Part shown: positions 37,441-49,300 of the stretch, piece by piece | How the letters are laid out: each line of letters starts with the position of its first letter | Numbering within the stretch: position 1 is the stretch's first letter | NCBI GenBank assembly: GCA_032158295.1 | Contig: CM063244.1 | Location: forward strand, 6,576,510 to 6,640,509 | Direction: 5' to 3' | DNA: 64,000 nucleotides | DNA from: Pycnopodia helianthoides | Taxonomy: Eukaryota; Echinodermata; Asteroidea; Forcipulatida; Asteriidae | The notes under the pieces: model-generated | Database searches by the model: none | Seen by the model: the letters and a program-made list of their open reading frames with translations, nothing else | Told to the model about the DNA's origin: nothing | Program-made: the position numbers and the translations under genes

Positions 37441-40400
37441 TTTGAAGAAAGTGTTGTAAATTTGTATGTAAACAAGTTGAACTTTAATCACGTCTCGTAC
37501 CCAACCAAAATGCCCAAGAGTTGTGTATTTTCGGGTCAGCACCACACTAGGCATGTAGTTTATGTGTGCGTGGTTTAATTTTCCTGAAATAGCGCCCTCT
37601 TCTGGATTAACCTTCATTTTACAATCCTGGCTTGGTTCTAGTGCCTGATGGTGAGACAAGGGAGGCGATACGCGAAAAAAGCGGAGTGAGTGATCCCCCA
37701 CCTTAGTTTTCAATCCAAGTCAATTGGTGAGAAGGAAGACAAAGTTGATTGATGAATACAGACAAGGTTTTTCAATCGAAGACAATAAATAATTGTTTTA
37801 AAAAGATGGAAAAAAGAGCAAACGAACTTGGGTTTATCATTTCATCAGAAGCCAATGGGAAATGTTGACGGACAAAAACATACAAACATAATTAATTAAC
37901 AACAAAACAAAACAAAAAAATGGAAAAAGAACTTAACTTGGAGATGGACTTGATGAAAGAAATAAAGATAAACAAAACTCAAAGGAACTAGGCCTAGTAA
38001 TTATGATAAAGCAACTGTACAATCTAACAGTTATAAATAAAAGGACTCATGCAGACGACAACATAATTAAACAACACCAAAAAAATGGGTAACAAATAGG
38101 AATACTGTTGATGCCATAGGCTACCTTTAGAAAATGGGGAACATGTTTCGAAAGAGGCACCCCAACCACATCCCCCAAGAAGACACGCCGTTAACCTATA
38201 CAGGGTACCAACCGAGATGTGGAACCAACATCCTATACACGCTACACTTTGAATCATCAGTCCTACAGTTACTCAAATTTTGCTTTGTGTTGGATGGAGA
38301 ATCCTATTATTGTAACCTTTACGGTGTTATGGCTTTTTCCATGAAGATTGAACGCCGGGAAAAAGCAACTGAATGCAGATTTGCCGCATGCGTTTACTGG
38401 ACCCGGGGCTCGAACTGGCGTTACACTATTTACCATGGCAAGTAAAGTCATAAAAATGCTCTCTTTTTTACGATATACTTGAAGAATAAAAGCAACATTT
38501 CTTCTCTGTCTGATAAGTTGTAACTGCAATGTTCAAACTGAATCATTAAGTTTGAACATTGCACTCACCAATGCTTAGCACCATCAACACTTGTTGGATT
38601 GTCAATATAGCCTACTCTTTCTTTCATGGCAATGGATTCATCGAATTTAGAATGAACGGGAAAATGTACGCTTAAATAAAATCACATAAAAACTGTAGGC
38701 CTACTGCCCAGTGTGGTAAACAGGATTGAAAAACGGGTCGGTATCCTTTAAAACATTAATTTTAGTGCTTTAATAAACAACATTAACATCCGAATTGTTA
38801 TGTCTGTTGTTCAGCAACTGTGTCAACTGACAACTTTTAATCAATCTCTTCTCTATTTTGCTGATATTTTATAATTCAATACAACATAACAGAACTATCG
38901 TATTGTTATGATTAGCATCTACTTTGTGAAAAGTGTATCCTCATTCGATGACAACCAGCCACGAAAAACCCTACAAAACCAGATTCATGCAAGCCAACAC
39001 TTTCAGGTTTAAACTAGAAGCACTGACCCCCACCCTTATTTTATTATATTTTAGTTATCTAAAACAGAATATTTGAAACGAAATATACCCATAAAAAAAA
39101 CTCATTCGCAAAACCTGAAAAGAACATTTATTTTAAGTTTCAAGCTTCTAAATGTACATGAAGTATATATTAAAAGTTAAAGTTGATCTTTGTTATCCAG
39201 TATGAAAGACAAAATGATACGGGGCACACTGGTACGTTGATAATTTACACTTTATTAGGATAAAAACTGCGTCGGACCATTTTAGTGTCTGTATTTCAAG
39301 TTCATTTGAGTTTTTTCATCTGCCGACTAGAGTCAACTGATTAGACGAGTAATTGTGAAAAAAAATCAAAACGTGCTCATAGCTTGAGCATAATCGGTAT
39401 TTTGTGTATGCATAATATCAGCTTGCATAAACAACATACTGGAAAACAGCGGCAATTTCGGTTGCCAATGACAAGCGTGACATTTTCTGTTTGAATTGCC
39501 TCTTCCTGCGAATGACCAACACCATATAAGGGAATTTCTTATGTCAGTATGCAGATTAGAGAACGATAATTATCCAATCAAAATCTAAGCCGACGCTTGG
39601 CCAGTGACCAACACTTTCCTCGCGCTGTCCCCATATTAAATGACTCTCACTAAAAATGTTCACTGCGTAGTACGAAAAATAGTCCGCAAAGTATCATCAT
39701 CATACTTAAACTTTGCTAGATAACTACAAGGGTTCGAATTTTTGGTATAACTTATATTAACAGCTTATTCTCTAGCATTTTTGTTGATTGTCGTCGCTCA
39801 AACAGACTAATATCTGAGATGATTTGAATCGCGGAGCAATAGTCAACAGTAGGCGTACTTGTTATTGAGATACTATAACCGCACGCAAAGGCTTGTCCTG
39901 CACTTTTGTAATGCTGCCGTGCAGTTGCTGCCGCCATTTTCTTGAACTTGAGCAGACAAGAAAAAACTGCCCTAAAATTGTTCGTTACCGATAAGTTTAT
40001 TATTTTACATTTACACCTTGTTCTTTTTCGTCCAGCTAGCCGCAACAGTCTTCCACGAATGGTCGGGCCAATATTCACTATGGGTAAGAACTACGTTTAC
40101 CGTTTTTTAATGCAAGTTTGTCTTTTTCAAGAGGTTACGCAAAAAATAATAACATACGTTTTGTGTCGTGTTGCGTTATTGAACTCGTTACATGTGAATA
40201 GAACGTGAGACCTGTTTTGAGCAAACCGTTTTCATTTGAGTCATGTCGGCCTACCAGTATTAAGCAAAAACTATTTGCAAATTAATATGCTTTGCTTTCC
40301 ACTATAAAATTAATGAAAGAATACACGTTTATAGCAATAAGTAAACATTCCCAAATGAATTTTGCATGTATACACTCCTACAGCTTGAGAGAACAACAAA

Positions 40401-41199
40401 CGTAAAATAGGCCACTACGTGTAAATGCAATCAAGTTTGTCAGTCATGTCAGTATCCTCAAATTCAACAAACAAGATGGTGATAGTAGCACAAAGACTAA
40501 GTGTATAGAGTACACAAACTTATGTATGACTTGAACTTCCGTAGCAACAACTGCTCTATCAGATGCAATGAAAGGAAAATCTAAGTACAGTCTTAGTTAT
40601 AGAGTCAGTCATACCAAATGCAAGGTGGACAAGGTTACTATACTATAGGTTTCACCGAGTGTTAAGACTTTCCATCCCGGTGCCAGGTCAACTTCTTTTG
40701 CTACTTTTAACATGTCCCGCGGTATCTTTGCCTTTCAAATCGACTTTTAGACAAATAATACTGATAATTTTATTAATAACTCACCTCACTGACGGCATTC
40801 GATAGAAGTAAAGGATTCAGAGTAGATATTCAGAGTAGGGTTTAAGGTGAGGTATTTACATCTTTGAAGAGTATCCTAGATGCCAGTATCACTGTACTTA
40901 CTTATCGTTGTTGTCTAGTGTCTAGAAAACGTTGTTACGTACTCATGTTGTCCGAGTGTTGCACACGAAACGAATGCGCACGCGTCCACACGAGTTGTTG
41001 AAAATGAACAATGGTCCGCTGGTATGTGGACAGGTGCAAATGTGAAACAAGCTTGAAAACTAGCCAAGATTTCTAGGTGATTATGTAATCACCATAGACT
41101 GCTCATCGACAGTCATGATGGTAAAAGAACTTAAACATTACAAAACGTATAGTAGTGTGAAACAAGATCACATGGGAATTTAAATTTATTAAAGTAGGG

Positions 41200-41230
<31 letters not shown>

Positions 41231-41864
41231 ACCAAACGTAGTCGTGGTTGTTATTTCTTGTTATTGGAATAGGCCTTGGCCTAAACTATACATGTTTTAT
41301 AATATCATATCATTTAATCTCGCCAGGCCTGGTCTATAGTTTTAAAAATACTTTACTAATTCAGTAATTGCTATTATTTATTTTTGAGCAATTTTGTATA
41401 GGCCTAGGCCTAATTTTACACAATTAAGGGAAACAAAAACAGAATTGGAGAATCTCGCGAGTATTGTGTCACATTTAAAATTGAGAAAATATATAAATGC
41501 AAAAAAAGGGTAATGGCCTGACGTTTTGACTCCAGTTGAGTCTTTTTCGAAGGCTAAAATGGCAACACAACATCCAAAAACACAGAAAAAAGTTCAATAA
41601 TGGAGTAATTGTTTTCATTTATTATATTTTGAGGCATATACGCCAAACAGAAATAAGTGTTTTTTATGCTTTTATTTGAGACAGAGGTGAACTCAATGAG
41701 TGTATAAAACACGGTTTTGTAGTAGATAACCTCTTTGTAGGCTCTGTTATCACCTTCAAGTTCCTTTAAAAATCATAGCGATAGTCCCTGGCCCTATATC
41801 CTGGCCCAAACCAACCAAAGTGAAAAAAAGTGTTGAGCTGTATGGGTATATATATAAACAGTGA
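37441..41864. other. Intergenic between the ACY1 and ABHD14 starts, no recognised gene
   Basis: The region just above 37440 must hold the ACY1 promoter and 5' UTR, but I see no clear core motif. A minus-strand ORF at 39752-40078 contains a Met in good context (AAGAAAATGGCGGCAGC) starting MAAATARQHYKSAGQAF. It has no family match or good donor that I can see. A pure A tract of 29 bases lies at 41200-41228. Confidence 0.4.
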
Positions 41865-42457
41865 TTAACAGTGATTTATGAAAAAGATGAACTCTTCGGT
41901 GCACACGAGAGAAGCACTGGTATCCAAGAGTATCTCTTTTGAAAACTTTAGAGGACATACTGACGAGACGACGACTGTTGCATGATCTGTGTCCATGTTG
42001 GATAAAGGTCGAGATGATCTCAGTATCCGGAATGCGACCGAGAAATCTGAACTTGGAACAGATCATGAATGGGTGGTACCGCCACGCATCTTACGACAAA
42101 ACGATATAATTTAGTATGCAATAATGACGTAGGGAATGACAGACAAAGACAACATTATCATGGTTTAGATCAAGATCAACATCACGACCCTCTGACGCCA
42201 ATAGCTTAGGGCACTGACAGAAATAGCTGAGAGCGATTATTGGTGTATTTGGCGATTGAGATCGATACCATGATGACTTAGGAAGAAGCTTAAACCTCAA
42301 CTTTTATTGGTAATTTTAATACAAATAACTTAAAATAGATGAAGTTGCGTTAGATAATTGAACTTCTGATTTATTCGCCATTAACTCTGATTAAAACCCT
42401 TTTTTGTAAGCCGATGTCATTAAGATTGTGTATAGTGGAAGGGATTGTGTCTTATCG
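41865..42457 (+). repeat. Direct duplication, copy 1 (about 590 bp)
   Basis: Repeats at 43300-43912 in the same orientation. Landmarks are GTGCACACGAGAGAAGC, TCTCAGTATCCGGAATGCGA, GGGTGGTACCGCCACGCATC and TCGATACCATGATGACTTAG. A third, shorter fragment is at about 44082-44290. Confidence 0.85.
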
Positions 42458-43299
42458 GAGTCTGAGGTTCAAATGTTACATTATCCATAAGAATGTGTTG
42501 TGTTGTCATTTTGCCTTCGAGAAAGACTCTGCTAGGCTCGAATCGTCATGCCATAAACTATTTTTTTGCATTTATACCATAGGTTCTTTTGGTTGGTAAG
42601 CAGTTTGCAACAGCTAATTTAATTTTCTCCTTTAATCCAAAAAATAAAAAAATATTTGGTATAAGTTTGCTTATTATTTGACAGAATATTGCTTTCGTAT
42701 TTTTTTTAATGGAAAACTTAAATGTTTACCTTCAATCTTTTGCTAAGGGCGTAGGTCTAATAGTGATTTTTGCTTTCTTCCCAGGTACTGGATATCATCT
42801 GTTATGCGGCTCTTTTCCAAAAGTATTGAGAGACATGAGTTTCTGAGAAATGCTGAAATTACCGACAGGGTTTTTCTTTTACTCTAGCACAGAATTGTAA
42901 TTTTCCGGAATTGTTCTAAATCTCTGGCAGCCAAGACATTCAAATTGATTTTTCATAAGTCCACCAGCACTTACACTATAGTTTTGATTTAATGTTTCTC
43001 TTTTAATAATCCATAAAAAAGATATTAACTCTTCGGTAAACTCGAATACTAAACGTTTTAGGATAATACAGGTACAGGTTAATTCACTTCAAAATAGTTT
43101 CAATTCAAACCATTTGAGAGAAAATGGAATTAAGGTATTGAAGGTAAACAATGATTTACAAAAGAGAAGAATTCGGTTTAAATGAGAGGTGCAACTTTTT
43201 TCAAAACACCTTTTTTATTTTTTTTTTTTTCAAAATCCTTTTAAAATTGTTGATTTATGTCTCTATCCACTAAATAAATAAAATATTAAACTGTTTGGG

Positions 43300-43912
43300 T
43301 AAACAATGATTTGTGAAAGAGATGAACTCTTCAGTGCACACGAGAGAAGCGCTGGTTTCTAAGAGTACCTCTTTTTAGAACTTTAGAGAACATAGCCTAC
43401 TGACAAGACAACGACTGTTGCATGTATCTGTGTCCATTGTTGGATAAAGGGCGAGAGATCTCAGTATCCGGAATGCGACCGAGAAATCTGAACTTGGAAC
43501 AGGTCATGAATGGGTGGTACCGCCACGCATCTTACGACAAAACAATCTAATTTAGAATACTATAATGACGTAGGGAATGACAGACGAAGACAACATTTCA
43601 TGGTTTAGATCAAGATCAACATCACGACCCTCTGACGCCAATAGCTTAGACACTGAAAGAAATAGCTGAGAGCGATTATTGGTGTATTTGGCGATTGAGA
43701 TCGATACCATGATGACTTAGGAAGAATCTTAATCCTAAATTTTTAATTTTTAATTTTAATACAGATAACTCAAAAAAGATGAAGTTTCGTTAGATAATTG
43801 AATTCTGATTTATTCACCATTTTACCTTGATTAAAGTCAATTTGTAGAATAACTTATAACTTCCAATGTCATTTAGATTGGGTGTAATGGAAGGGATTGT
43901 GTCTCTCTAGAG
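43300..43912 (+). repeat. Direct duplication, copy 2
   Basis: Same blocks as 41865-42457 with small indels. No ORF is conserved between the copies, so this is not a duplicated exon. Confidence 0.85.
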
Positions 43913-44799
43913 TAATATCCTTAAACCCCTCGGCGAGATCATATTTCAAATCAAGCAACGTTTTCATCGAAGTGTTATAACAAAAAACAGTCTCAACATC
44001 AGTCACACCGTATCAATCCAAACTATACAAGGTTATTTTATTCCACACGTTACAAAATAAGTTGAATATTTTTGCTCTGACACTGACAGAAAACGCTGAG
44101 AGCGATTATTTGTGTATTTGGCGATTGGGATCGATACCAGCATGATGACTTGGGGAAATATTATTATTGATAATCTAAAAACCTTTGGATTCTAAATCTT
44201 GTCATTTAAATGCAGATAGTAGAATATTTTATGCTTGATAACAAGTTCTTATATCATTCGCTATTTGCTTCCAAGTCTTTTACTTTAGTCGATGTCAGTA
44301 TTTAGGTTTGAAGCTTCTTATATAGATATACGAACCAAGTCGTACAAGCTCAGTTTGCGCTTTATACGAGATAGTGTAGACTGGGTACTGCAGGCCTTTA
44401 AAGTTATTCACAAAGAAGAAAGGAAACATAATTTTAATTTAGCGAGGACAGGCTATGTGTAAGTCATCCACAGTACACTCTTATGTACAGTTTGTAGAAT
44501 AGTTTGATTATTCGTCTGACAGCAGAAGTAATTAGCTGCTTTATGCATACCATTATTGTACCCATGGCACTGCAAAGATCTACGACCAGCAATGAAGCTA
44601 TACGGGAGGGCTTCAAGGAGGGAGGGGGGGTACTGAGGGACTCAGTGAAGGGGAATTTCTTGGGATGGATTGGAGGGCTCCAAACTAGGGGATAGTTGGA
44701 GGGACTTTAATTTCTATTGGGTGGGTGGCGGGCGAAGTTCATGAGCCTCGAACTTCACGAAGCTCGACAGATCCAGATCGACGTTTCGAAGTCGAAAAC

Positions 44800-44942
44800 C
44801 GATTCTGCGTGGCCTCCGGTTTAAGCGCCGCCCACCTGTTCAAATCCCCGCTTGTGCTCAATAAACAAATACACGACTTAAAAGCAACTTAAAATCAGTA
44901 AAGAACGACTAAGCCGCCGAAGACGGTTTGAAAAGGAAGCAG
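44800..44942 (+). promoter_or_regulatory. Candidate 5' UTR exon of ABHD14
   Basis: A CG-richer stretch ends in GAAGCAG followed by GTAAGG at 44943, a good donor. An acceptor (GATCATGCAG) at 46357-46366 opens an exon whose first ATG, 46400, is the ABHD14 start. The upstream exon itself is inferred; its 5' edge is a guess. Confidence 0.35.
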
Positions 44943-45299
44943 GTAAGGGCTCCTTAATGAGGGTATTGTGTACTGTGTAAGATAGGTACAGTCATGAAAG
45001 TCATTAAAGGTATATACTAAGAAACTAATGATAGTAAAACAGCACCTTTTTGATTCTTTTTTGAAATATTTGAAATGTGCACGTATACCGAGGTGTGATA
45101 AGCTTACTTGTTGACCACGTTCTTTGTACTTCTATTCTATGCATATCTCATGATAGTAAGTCAAATGTAAACATATCTGATGAGATTGAGACCTTGCGCT
45201 TGCAGAACTTTGATTTCAGATAATGCAGTTGCACATTGCACTGGTGCAGTGGTTATTAAATGTTGATTAAATTGGGTAGACTCTAAGCTCAGTCACTCA

Positions 45300-45870
45300 C
45301 TCTGTGGAACCTGACAGTGACAAATAGATGAATTTGCCGGAGTCTATACCAATGCCGACTCTCTAAATTTACGTTCAAGAAGAGGGTCTTGAAGACCGAT
45401 CTTTTTCAAAACAATTGAATTCTTTTTTCTTTTAATGCAAATTTTTAACTTCACCCTCTGTATCTGGTTTTGTTTTTCACCTTTTATTTTTTAAAGCCTA
45501 ACGTTTTTGTTCAACTGTAGTGTAAATAGCTAGATGCTGAGGATCATGGCTTAGGGTGAATCGTGCTGGTAACTTCTCCCCTCTTATATTATGATTTTTG
45601 TTGATATTTTTTACTAAAATCCAGTTAGTTTTATTGTTTATGTACTTTAATTGTTTGGTGTGCATATTGATAATTATTGACTGTGTACTTTCTGTATTAT
45701 CGTTGCTGATTTATGTTTTGTTTTTTTATGCACTATGGAGGTCTTGCATTTAGGTAGCCCACCTTGTTGGGCTGTCATGGCTCTCTTTTAACATCGGTCA
45801 TATAACACTCACCATGACCGATGGGCTAGCATTTAGGCAATATATATTTGGGCTTGAATAGTATAATTTT
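45300..45870 (+). mobile_element. LINE 3' remnant
   Basis: 45365-45418 reads KFTFKKRVLKTDLFQNN then stop, the usual ending of a non-LTR retrotransposon RT ORF. A T-rich, gene-free 3' region follows. Family not assigned. Confidence 0.5.
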
Positions 45871-46399
45871 AAGTAAAGGTTAGCTGAGGCTAAAGAGCTG
45901 GAGTGGTTCAGCCTTGACTCGACTATACACTTTGATTGTTCACATGATTCTGTTTGCATATAAACTAAATTACAAATAAATATTTTCCAATGACCACTCC
46001 TATCAAAATATTGAATTTTTTGCTTGTTGGGTCACTATTGAGGTAGTCGGGAATGGGTTGGGTTAAGGCTTGCGAAAAAAAGTATTATCATTTTAAATAG
46101 ATACTATATAATTATTGTACTGTAGTGCAGGCACATCTGGTTGGGATTTATTGTAACCCTGGATCGCGGCGATTGTCAAAAATATAGCTTTTCAAAAGTT
46201 TGCCTTGATCGTTTTCATTCTTTGAGTTTGATAAGCTTGTGGTTGATAAACTATTTTTAGTTTAAGAATGGCCTCTTTACAGTCATGTCCTTGATACTTA
46301 TTTACATAGTGTTAGAATTATCTTTTTTTATCTACAATACAAGTTGTGTTTGTTTTGATCATGCAGGGTACCAGTGAGTGTTACTTTAGCTGCAACTGA

Positions 46400-49300
46400 A
46401 TGGCACAGTTTATCTCCTCCAGGGTTGCGGTAATTATTGTGCTATTAGTCCTGGGATTAGTTGTCTTCTACTACAAGTACAACCAGGACTCCAGTGAAGT
46501 TGTTAACAAGTTAGACGAAGAACTGCTCATTCATAAATTGCAAAAAGGTAGGCCTATCGATTCAACAACATTTATTTTCATTTCACAAATCTCACGTCAC
46601 TTACGTGTACGTAAGGATGATGTTTAAAAAATTAGAGTATGCCAGGGAGATATAATGGTGGGAACATTTTGAAACGGAGGCAAGCCCTGGTAAGCGTTTG
46701 CTTGAGTTGGGGATGCCATACAAGACAAGACGGACAGACGGAGGCTCAGTAGTGTTTAGTAACAAACTACAGCTACAAACAGTTTCACTATCAAATAAAT
46801 GTCATTTAAAACACTAAACACACAGCCTCGCTACCATAGGCAGCGCTCCGTATTGATACCTCTCGTCACTGCAAGGGAAGCACTAAAAAACATTACTGAT
46901 TGGTTAACCAGAAGTGACTGTTAGTACGCGCGTTTCAACTTAATGCATGTATTTTTGCAATATACTTCAAATGAATCATGTTTTTACATGGTCACCCTAA
47001 ACTGCATATGTACACTTAAACATATTTATCACAAGATTAAAAAAGAATGAGAAGGGACCAGTTGGTCTATGGCTCGATGTGTCTCTTCATAGCGTGCTGT
47101 GCATAGTCTCTAACACATAATGGATCAACCATTGGACTAAATAGAATATCCAATAGATTTGGTTTCAAAGTCAATCTTCTAGGCGATACGATTCAGCAAG
47201 GCATTCTGGGAAAGGAAAAAAAGTGGGCGGCGAGATCGTACACAACTTGGCATGAGGTTGCTAAACAAAGCATTCCTGTCTGTAAAAAAAATTACCATCC
47301 TTCTTAAAGTTCCTGTGGAAATCCATGGAGGTTACCAGACTAAAATGGGCTTAAAATCTGTTGATAGTGTAATAGTGCATGCTATGGGCCAAAACTATGA
47401 TGATGACACAGATGAAAGGGTTGCACCCCTATGTTCAGACAACTATATATTTTGACACCCATTTGTTTCGCAGCCATATATTTCAACACCCATGTTTTGA
47501 CACAGGGGCCATGCGACTACAGCGTACTAAAGTTAGACCCGAATGTAAGTTTTAAGAGCGTTCAGACACACAAAGTTAAACCCGAATGAGTTAAAACTGC
47601 CTTAAAACCGACTTTAGTACTGTGTCTGAACAAACTCATAGATGTTCTGACACCCCTATGCTCGGACACGACACCCGTATGTTCCGACACAACACCCCAA
47701 TGTTCCGACATCCCTACATTGTACAAATGTGTGTATGCTCCTTATCTAGAGCAATTGCCCAAATGTATGATGACTTTGGTCTTTCAAAGTAAACTGTTTT
47801 ATTTAGGCTTTACAAAGTCACACAGTACATCATGTTCCGACACCCCTATGATCCGACACCCCTGTAGTCGGAAACGACACCCTTATGTTCCAACACGACA
47901 CTCTTATGTTCCGACACGACACCCCAATGTTCCGACATCCCTACATTGTACAAATGTGTGTATGCTCCTTATCTAGAGCAATTGCCCAATATGTATGATG
48001 ACTTTGGGCTTTCAAAGTAAACTGTTTTATTTAGGCTTTACAAAGTCACACAGTACATCAAGATTAAGACATAGGGTGAGCTGGTCTGACTTGAAGATGC
48101 AGAACAGGTAAAGATGAGCTAAAATGGAAACTAAGGACATTGTTATATCTATGTATTTTCGGTCAATGACATGTGGTCAATGAGTGAAAGGAAAACTGAG
48201 ATTGAAAAAATAGAACAAATAAATAGTTCTTTGACCCCCCCACCCACCCCCCACCCCTCCCAAATGATAATATCTGGTTGCGCCACTACAAAAGTCCATG
48301 TTTATTTTTTCAATTAGTTGTTTCTTTTACATCATTCTGTTTACAGCATCACTTGGAGTACTTGGAATGACTGACTGGGATGAAATCAAGAAGGTTGCCG
48401 TCGCAAGCAAGGTGCTGCGAGTCACCGAGGGCAAGGTTGGAATTGGCGATAGAGGCCCAGTGTTCAGACGAGAGGTATGATTCAAATCATCTGACTTCTT
48501 TTTTCTGTGCACTTAATTTTGTTACTTCTTCTTTCACTCATTTTCTTCTCTCTTCTTATTTTCTATCTTTAGCAGAAACATGGTTCAGTATGATTGTCCC
48601 AAAAGGGCACTTCATACTTGGACTTTCACAGTGAACACCAGAGCTGTTGACTCAAGTCATGCGACTTGGACTTGAGTCACTATTTTTTTGACTTGTGACT
48701 TGACCTGTAACTTTCAGCATTGACTTGTGACTTGACTTGGACTTGCACAAAATTTACTTGCTGCCAACTCTAGTGGTCACATGGGCCGTGGTCTAAGATA
48801 ACATTCCAATGACGGCAATAATGTGAAGAATTAACTGATCATACTGTACCTACATGTAATATCGCAGGCCTGAATCCAGTCCTTTTAGCTCTGGGCCAGA
48901 GAATATAAGGCTTGTTCTGAATGTTGCACTTTTGCCAAGTCAAACTCAAATAGTTGTAAATTGAGCAATTAAATTTGGCAGGCTACGTTTAAAGGCAGGG
49001 TATAGTTTTGATAATGGTCGAAGACCAGTATCCTCACTTGGTGTATACCAACGTATGCATAAAATAACAAACCTGTGAAAATTTTGGCTCAAGTGGTCAT
49101 CGCAGTTGCAAGAAAATAATGAAAGAAAAACCACCCTCGTTGCATTGAATCGTGTGCTTCTTCGATTCAAATCTTTTGGTGAAAAATTACCTCTGTCTGT
49201 AAAATTACATTACTTCAAAGGGTGTCATTTCTAGCAGTGTTTTATAATATCAACAGCTCTCCAGTGCTCTGTACCAAGTAAGTTTTTATGGTAATTAATT

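Noticed and set aside
37147..37713. 188-aa minus-strand ORF extending ACY1 upstream and past its donor
   Set aside because: Only 37440-37320 aligns with aminoacylase. The rest upstream is open frame without family similarity, and the part below 37320 is intron.
39752..40078. 108-aa minus-strand ORF with a good Met context (MAAATARQHYKS)
   Set aside because: No recognised family, no convincing donor, and AT-rich surroundings; kept only as a note in the intergenic entry.
47430..48062. CRISPR-like array of short repeats
   Set aside because: Repeat and spacer lengths are irregular, the motif drifts, and the locus is a eukaryotic intron.
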